Below, one piece after another: positions 59,625 to 64,000 of a stretch of DNA of 64,000 nt. The position numbers and the translations under genes are program-made. Source of the stretch: Cocos nucifera (taxonomy: Eukaryota; Streptophyta; Magnoliopsida; Arecales; Arecaceae); NCBI GenBank assembly GCA_006176705.1, contig QRFJ01001910.1, positions 1-64,000 of the forward strand, given 5' to 3'. The notes beneath the pieces are model-generated. The model was not told the origin of the DNA, made no database searches, and worked only from the letters and a program-made list of their open reading frames with translations. Position 1 is the first letter of the stretch, and every line of letters begins with the position of its first letter.

Positions 59625-60478
59625 ATGTCTGCGTCCAACCCATTGGCACGTATCCTGGACACACATAGACTGACTGGACCCAATTATAAAGATTGGCTCA
59701 GGAACTACAAAATTATTTTGGGTTCAGAGAAGTTAACCCATGTTTTGGACCAGGACCCTCCCACCTTACCAGCCCGTCCATCCACTTGAACAGAGAGCGT
59801 CTCTGGAAAAATGGATAGACGAAGATAATAAGGCCAGATATTACATGTTGGGCTCGATGTCTGATGAGCTCCAGCGCCAACATGAAGATATCGGGACTGC
59901 TCGCCAAATGTTGGCTCACCTGCAGGAGATGTTTGGTGAACAGAGTCGCGCAGCCAAATATCAAGTCACGAAATGACTTTTTAAGGCTAAGATGCGTGAT
60001 GGGCAGTCAGTCCAAGATCACTGTCTGACAATGATCAAGGACATGGAAGAGCTTGAGAAGCTCGGTGTGAAGTTAGACTTGGACTCTGCAGAACGATATT
60101 ATTCTGCAATCCTTGACTGATGCATATGGGCAATTCATCATGAATTACCACATGCATAAACTTCAAAATTCCTTGGCCGAATTAATGAATATGCTGGTTA
60201 CCGCTGAGCTTTCTATGAAAGGTTCTAAAGGCTCAGTTCTTGCTATGGAATGGACTTCTTCCAAAAGAAAGTCTTATGGAAAGAAAAAGAAGTCTGTGAA
60301 AAAGCAAAAGGTGGAAGGAACAAAGAAGAAGAAGGCAGAGCCGAAGAAAAAGGTCCGATGTCAAAGGAAAGTATTTCCATTGCAACAGCGACGGCCATTG
60401 GAAGCGGAACTGCCCTACTTACCTGGCCACCCTGAAGAACAAGAAGGAAGGTCCTTCTGGAGGTATGCTCGTTATTGA
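59625..60478 (+). pseudogene. Element B gag, interrupted
   Basis: ATG at 59625 gives MSASNPLARILDTHRLTGPN and then NYKIILGSEKLTHVLDQDPP. It loses frame near 59785, continues in the 59740-59976 frame (WIDEDNKARYYMLGSMSDEL) to TGA 59974-59976, then reopens. A further shift follows near 60085. The zinc knuckle (about 60370-60412) again has Tyr for its first Cys and again lies in a different frame from the Lys-rich segment before it. Confidence 0.87.
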
Positions 60479-61772
60479 GTCTAACCTTACGGTTTCTTCT
60501 GCATCCAGTTGGGTGCTTGACTCTGGTTCTAGTGCTCATCTGTGCACTTCCATGCAGGGTCTTGAGGATAGCAGGAGGTTGAGGGATGGAGACATGATCC
60601 TACGCATCGATAATGGAGCAAGAGTTGCTGCAGTAGCCGTGGGAACATACCCTCTTCGATTACCATCTGGTTTAGACTTAGTTTTGAAAGACTGTTATTA
60701 TGTGCCTGCAGCTAGCAGGAATTTGATTTCTGTTTCATGCTTAGCACAAGAAGGCTATGTGATTACCTTCTTTAAGGACCATTGTAACATTCTTTATGAA
60801 AGAAATAAAATTGCAAATGGTTTCCTTATTAATGGTCTTTATCAGCTACATATTGATGTACCTGTTCTAACTATCGAGCAAAACGTGAATGCCAAACGAC
60901 CTAGGGATAGTCCAAACGACAGATATCTATGGCACCTGAGATTAGGTCATATAGCAGAAGATAGGATCAACAAATTGGAGAAAAATGGGCTATTGAGTCC
61001 ATTGACTTTTGAGTCATATCCAACTTGTGAATCTTGTCTTCAAGGCAAAATGACTAAACTCCCTTTTGTTGGACATGGGGAAAGGGCCACAGATCTCCTT
61101 GCCCTAGTACATACTGATGTGTGCGGCCCATTTGATGTGCCGGCTAGAGGCAATTTTGTCTACTTCATTACCTTTACCGATGATCTGTCTAGGTATGGGT
61201 ATGTGTATCTTATGAGACACAAGTCTGAAGCTTTTGAAAAGTTCAAAGAATTCAGACATGAAGTAGAAAAACAAACTGAAAAACCCATTAAGGTTCTTCG
61301 ATCAGATCGAGGAGGTGAATACCTTAGCCGGGAATTCCTAGACTATCTTAAGGAAAATGGCATAGTCTCTCAATGGACTCCACCAGGAACACCTCAACTC
61401 AACGGGGTTTCAGAATGGAGAAATCGGACTCTATTGGATATGGTTCGATCCATGATGAGCTTCACAGACCTCCCTGATTTTCTTTGGGGACATTCATTGT
61501 TAACTTCAATCTATCTACTGAATAGGGTTCCCTCTAAAACCGTTCCTACCACACCGTATGAGATATGGCACGGTAAGAAACCAAGTCTGAGTCATCTCAG
61601 AATTTGGGGTTGTCCGGCTCATGTCAAAAGACAACAAGCGGACAAGTTAGAGTTTAGGTCCTTTAGAGCTCGATTCATAGGATATCCTAAAGAGTCATTA
61701 GGATACTATTTCTACATTCCAGAAGACCACAATGTGATTGTGAGTCGACATGCCATCTTTCTTGAAAAATAG
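60465..61772 (+). CDS. Element B protease-integrase, open reading fragment of 435 codons
   Basis: The longest uninterrupted retroelement frame in the window. Protease WVLDSGSSAHLC near residues 17-28. Integrase zinc region WHLRLGHIAEDRI and CESCLQGK near residues 155-195, then the catalytic core: HTDVCGP, TFTDDLSRYGYVYLM, RSDRGGEY and GVSEWRNRT with Asp, Asp and Glu all present. It ends GYPKESLGYYFYI and a TAG at 61770-61772 shared with A and E. In life it would be processed from a gag-pol polyprotein and would insert the element DNA. Here gag upstream and RT downstream are broken, so it cannot act as an autonomous element. The ATG is internal, not a real start. Confidence 0.85.
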   Translation: MLVIESNLTVSSASSWVLDSGSSAHLCTSMQGLEDSRRLRDGDMILRIDNGARVAAVAVGTYPLRLPSGLDLVLKDCYYVPAASRNLISVSCLAQEGYVITFFKDHCNILYERNKIANGFLINGLYQLHIDVPVLTIEQNVNAKRPRDSPNDRYLWHLRLGHIAEDRINKLEKNGLLSPLTFESYPTCESCLQGKMTKLPFVGHGERATDLLALVHTDVCGPFDVPARGNFVYFITFTDDLSRYGYVYLMRHKSEAFEKFKEFRHEVEKQTEKPIKVLRSDRGGEYLSREFLDYLKENGIVSQWTPPGTPQLNGVSEWRNRTLLDMVRSMMSFTDLPDFLWGHSLLTSIYLLNRVPSKTVPTTPYEIWHGKKPSLSHLRIWGCPAHVKRQQADKLEFRSFRARFIGYPKESLGYYFYIPEDHNVIVSRHAIFLEK

Positions 61773-63129
61773 TTTATTCAAGATAGCGGCATTGGAAAGC
61801 AGATTAAGCTTGATGAGAAAGTCTCACAAGTACAACGAGCTAAGGACCAATTGGAACCAAATCAGGTTGAGCCAATAAGAACACTACCTCCTCCACCTCG
61901 TAGATCGGAAAAGAGTTTTCCCGTCCCCCTGAAAGATACTTAGGTATTATTTCAGAGGACGTAGAGGAAATGTTCCTCGTAGCCTAATGGTGCCATGGTG
62001 ATTGATCCCAAAAACCTACAACGAAGCGATATCAGATACGACTCTGAGAAATGGCTAGAGGCAATCAGTCAGAAATTGACTCGATGCACTCAAACCAAGT
62101 CTGGACCTTGGTAGATCCACCAGAAGGTATAGTACCTATTGGATGAAATGACTTTCAGAGAAAGATTGGTGCAGATGGGAATGTGAGACATTCAAGGCTA
62201 GACTAGTGGCAAAAGTATAGTCAATGCGAAGGCATTGACTATCCGGATACTTTCCCAGTGCGATGCTATAAAACCATCCGCACATTGCTTGCCGTTGCAG
62301 GCCTATTTCGATTATGAAATATGGCAAATGGATGTGAAAACGGCATTCCTAAATGGATATCTTGAGGAAGATATCTATATGGAACAGCCACTAGGTTTCA
62401 CATCCATGATACTGATCATAAGTTGTGCAAGCTGCAAAGGTCCTATATGAACTTAACCAGCATCTCGGAGTTGAACACTCATTTCAATGATGTGATCAAA
62501 ACGTTTGGTTTCATCAAAAAATGAAGAGGAACATGTGTTTTCAAAAAGGTCAGTGGGAGCACTGTTATCTTCCTCGTATTGTATGTGGATGACATCCTCC
62601 TTATTGGGAATGATATTCTCATGTTGACAACAGTCAAAATATGGCTGTCCAAGGAATCCTCCATGAATGACCTAGGTGAAGCATCCTTTATTCTAGGAAT
62701 TAAGGTCTATAGGGATAGACCGAATAGGATGCTAGGACTTTCACAGAAGATGTACATAGAGGAAGTACTAAAGAGGTTTAGTATGGAAAACTCTAAGAGG
62801 GGATTAATACCCTTCAGACATGGTATTCATCTTTCAGACTCTAAGTCCAGGGATACACAGACTCGGATTTCATGTCTGATATAGATGATCGAAAATCGAC
62901 ATCTGGGAGTCTGTTTGTGTGCAATGGTGGAGCTATCAGTCGGAAGAGTTCCAAGCAAATGGTGATACCACCTCATCCACGATTACCTCAAAAAGGGTTA
63001 TGTCGAGGTCAAGAGAGTCAACTCCACAGATAATGTGGCAGACCCACTTACAAAGCCATTGGGCCAGCACAATGGATCGAAGCCCACCTTGAGAAGATGA
63101 GACTTAGACTTGTAGCCAATTGACTTTAG
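61773..63129 (+). pseudogene. Element B reverse transcriptase and RNase H, heavily broken
   Basis: More degraded than in A: repeated one-base losses between 61975 and 62530 scatter the frame. IWQMDVKTAFLNGYLEEDIY (about 62318-62378) and YVDDILLIGND (YVDD at 62582-62593) remain. Compared with A, about 245 bp are missing at about 62836, fusing HGIHLS directly to the start of the RNase H region. The central RNase H deletion at about 62959 has the same junction as in A. The terminal frame ends at TAG 63127-63129, after a Trp-to-stop change. Confidence 0.88.
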
Positions 63130-63132
63130 GAC

Positions 63133-63143
63133 AAGTGGGAGAT
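63133..63143 (+). other. Polypurine tract of element B
   Basis: AAGTGGGAGAT directly before the 3' LTR. Confidence 0.88.
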
Positions 63144-64000
63144 TGTTAGATATATGTGCCCTAGAAGCCAGAATTGGCTGACACTTGTAATACACTTCTA
63201 GGGGCAAAATTATAATTTTGACTAAAACCAATAAATGGATTATTTTCTATCACATATGTGTATTTAGTGTCTATGATACATCCTTTGAGTTAATGGCAAT
63301 GATAATTCATATTTTCAAGAGTTGAAAATTTAAGACATGAATAATCATTATTAACTCATAAATTGCTCCTTACCATAGGATCATCACGAGGATGGTGATT
63401 GATTTGAAAGATTGGTGTACAATCGCTTCTCTTTAGTAGATGAGTCTTGAGTCTATGGTGTGGAGACACCGGAGCGAGAGTACAGGTACTCGTTAGAGAA
63501 CGAGGGCACTGTGCGTGACCACCTTGAGTAGTCATTAGGAAGTCCACCTTCTCATCAATGACTGACTCGATGCTGTAGTAGTGTGTCTGATTCTTTGACC
63601 TGAGGTGCATCGACAGTTCACCTTAAGGGTGTTATAGTTTGACTACACCATTACTCGGTCTCCTAGCCATATGGAACCCTGAGGTGTATGTTGGCTATAG
63701 CATGTTCATTGTAGAAACTGGATGGCATCAAGATGGAATCTATCTACCTCAGTGGTAGAGGAGCAGTCCTATGATAATCATGAGAATCAAGTCCAGAAGC
63801 CCATGGCCATGGCAGAGTGAAACAATAGAAAGAGTTTCTATTTAGATTTTCACATTGGACTCGAATCGAATGATTACATCATATGACAGAAACTAGGGTT
63901 TGACGAGTTCACCTAAACCCTAATCTGATTGGGGCTCAAGATAGAAGAACTGAATCACACAGGTAGATGCACCAAGAGGTTCGCATTCAGCTCTGATGGG
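63144..64000 (+). repeat. 3' LTR of element B, partial
   Basis: First 857 bp of a family-1 LTR starting TGTTAG; it runs off the right edge. About 1.4 kb more is expected. Confidence 0.93.

Larger units (their letters stand above)
55465..64000 (+). mobile_element. Copia element B (family 1), right end outside the window
   Basis: 5' LTR 55465-57748, PBS 57751-57762, leader, gag from 59625, protease-integrase (60465-61772), RT-RNase H to 63129, polypurine tract 63133-63143, 3' LTR from 63144. It is nearly the same as element A through leader, gag and integrase. It is inserted in the opposite orientation into the RNase H of element C, a relative of the same family. RT has multiple frameshifts and deletions; RNase H has the same deletion as A plus an extra one. 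Confidence 0.94.

Overview
This is plant nuclear DNA: one intact-looking intron-containing gene in a sea of decayed, nested Ty1/copia LTR retrotransposons. The retroelement proteins look like the Angela/BARE branch of copia (plus one Tnt1-like element), and the gene is a plant class-B GH9 endo-beta-1,4-glucanase with seven GT-AG introns. The mix of families suggests a monocot, perhaps a palm; that last step is impression only. I saw no rRNA, tRNA, CRISPR or bacterial-type features.

Layout. 1-3420: leader and 5' LTR of a minus-strand family-1 copia (G) running off the left edge. 3421-26785: a three-level nest. The host is a Tnt1-like plus-strand copia (H: 3421-5190 and 25648-26785). Inside it sits minus-strand family-1 element E (5191-25642, TSD AATCT). 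Inside E's integrase sits plus-strand family-2 element D (9532-19615, TSD GTAAG). 26786-31765: plus-strand family-3 copia F, 5'-truncated and lacking gag. 31771-41999: plus-strand family-1 element A, complete with both LTRs and TSD TCAAC. 42005-47600: minus-strand remains of two coiled-coil, gypsy-type transposase-like (Transposase_28-like) pseudogenes and LTR-like debris. 48126-51450: the GH9 gene with CCAAT and TATA boxes and a poly(A) signal. 52856-55464: 3' end of another minus-strand family-1 element (C), split by plus-strand family-1 element B (55465 to beyond 64000).

None of the retroelements is autonomous: every pol has stops or frameshifts. Family-1 copies share defects (same-codon stops in gag and at the end of integrase in E, A and B; the same RNase H deletion in A and B), so they probably spread with proteins supplied in trans. 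The LTRs carry TATA boxes and the internal regions begin with an initiator-Met tRNA primer-binding site. They end with an AAGTGGGAG-type polypurine tract.

The most interesting points are: four cognate stem-loops with an identical closing stem and differing but self-complementary lower stems in D's RNA leader; a 24-bp perfect inverted repeat that has flipped the primer-binding site of E; shared lesions indicating a non-autonomous copia lineage; a leader motif conserved across three copia families; and an in-frame, stop-free 78-nt intron (intron 6) in the GH9 gene. I did not find a clearly new biological system; the leader structure is the best candidate for undescribed function. All comparisons are by eye.
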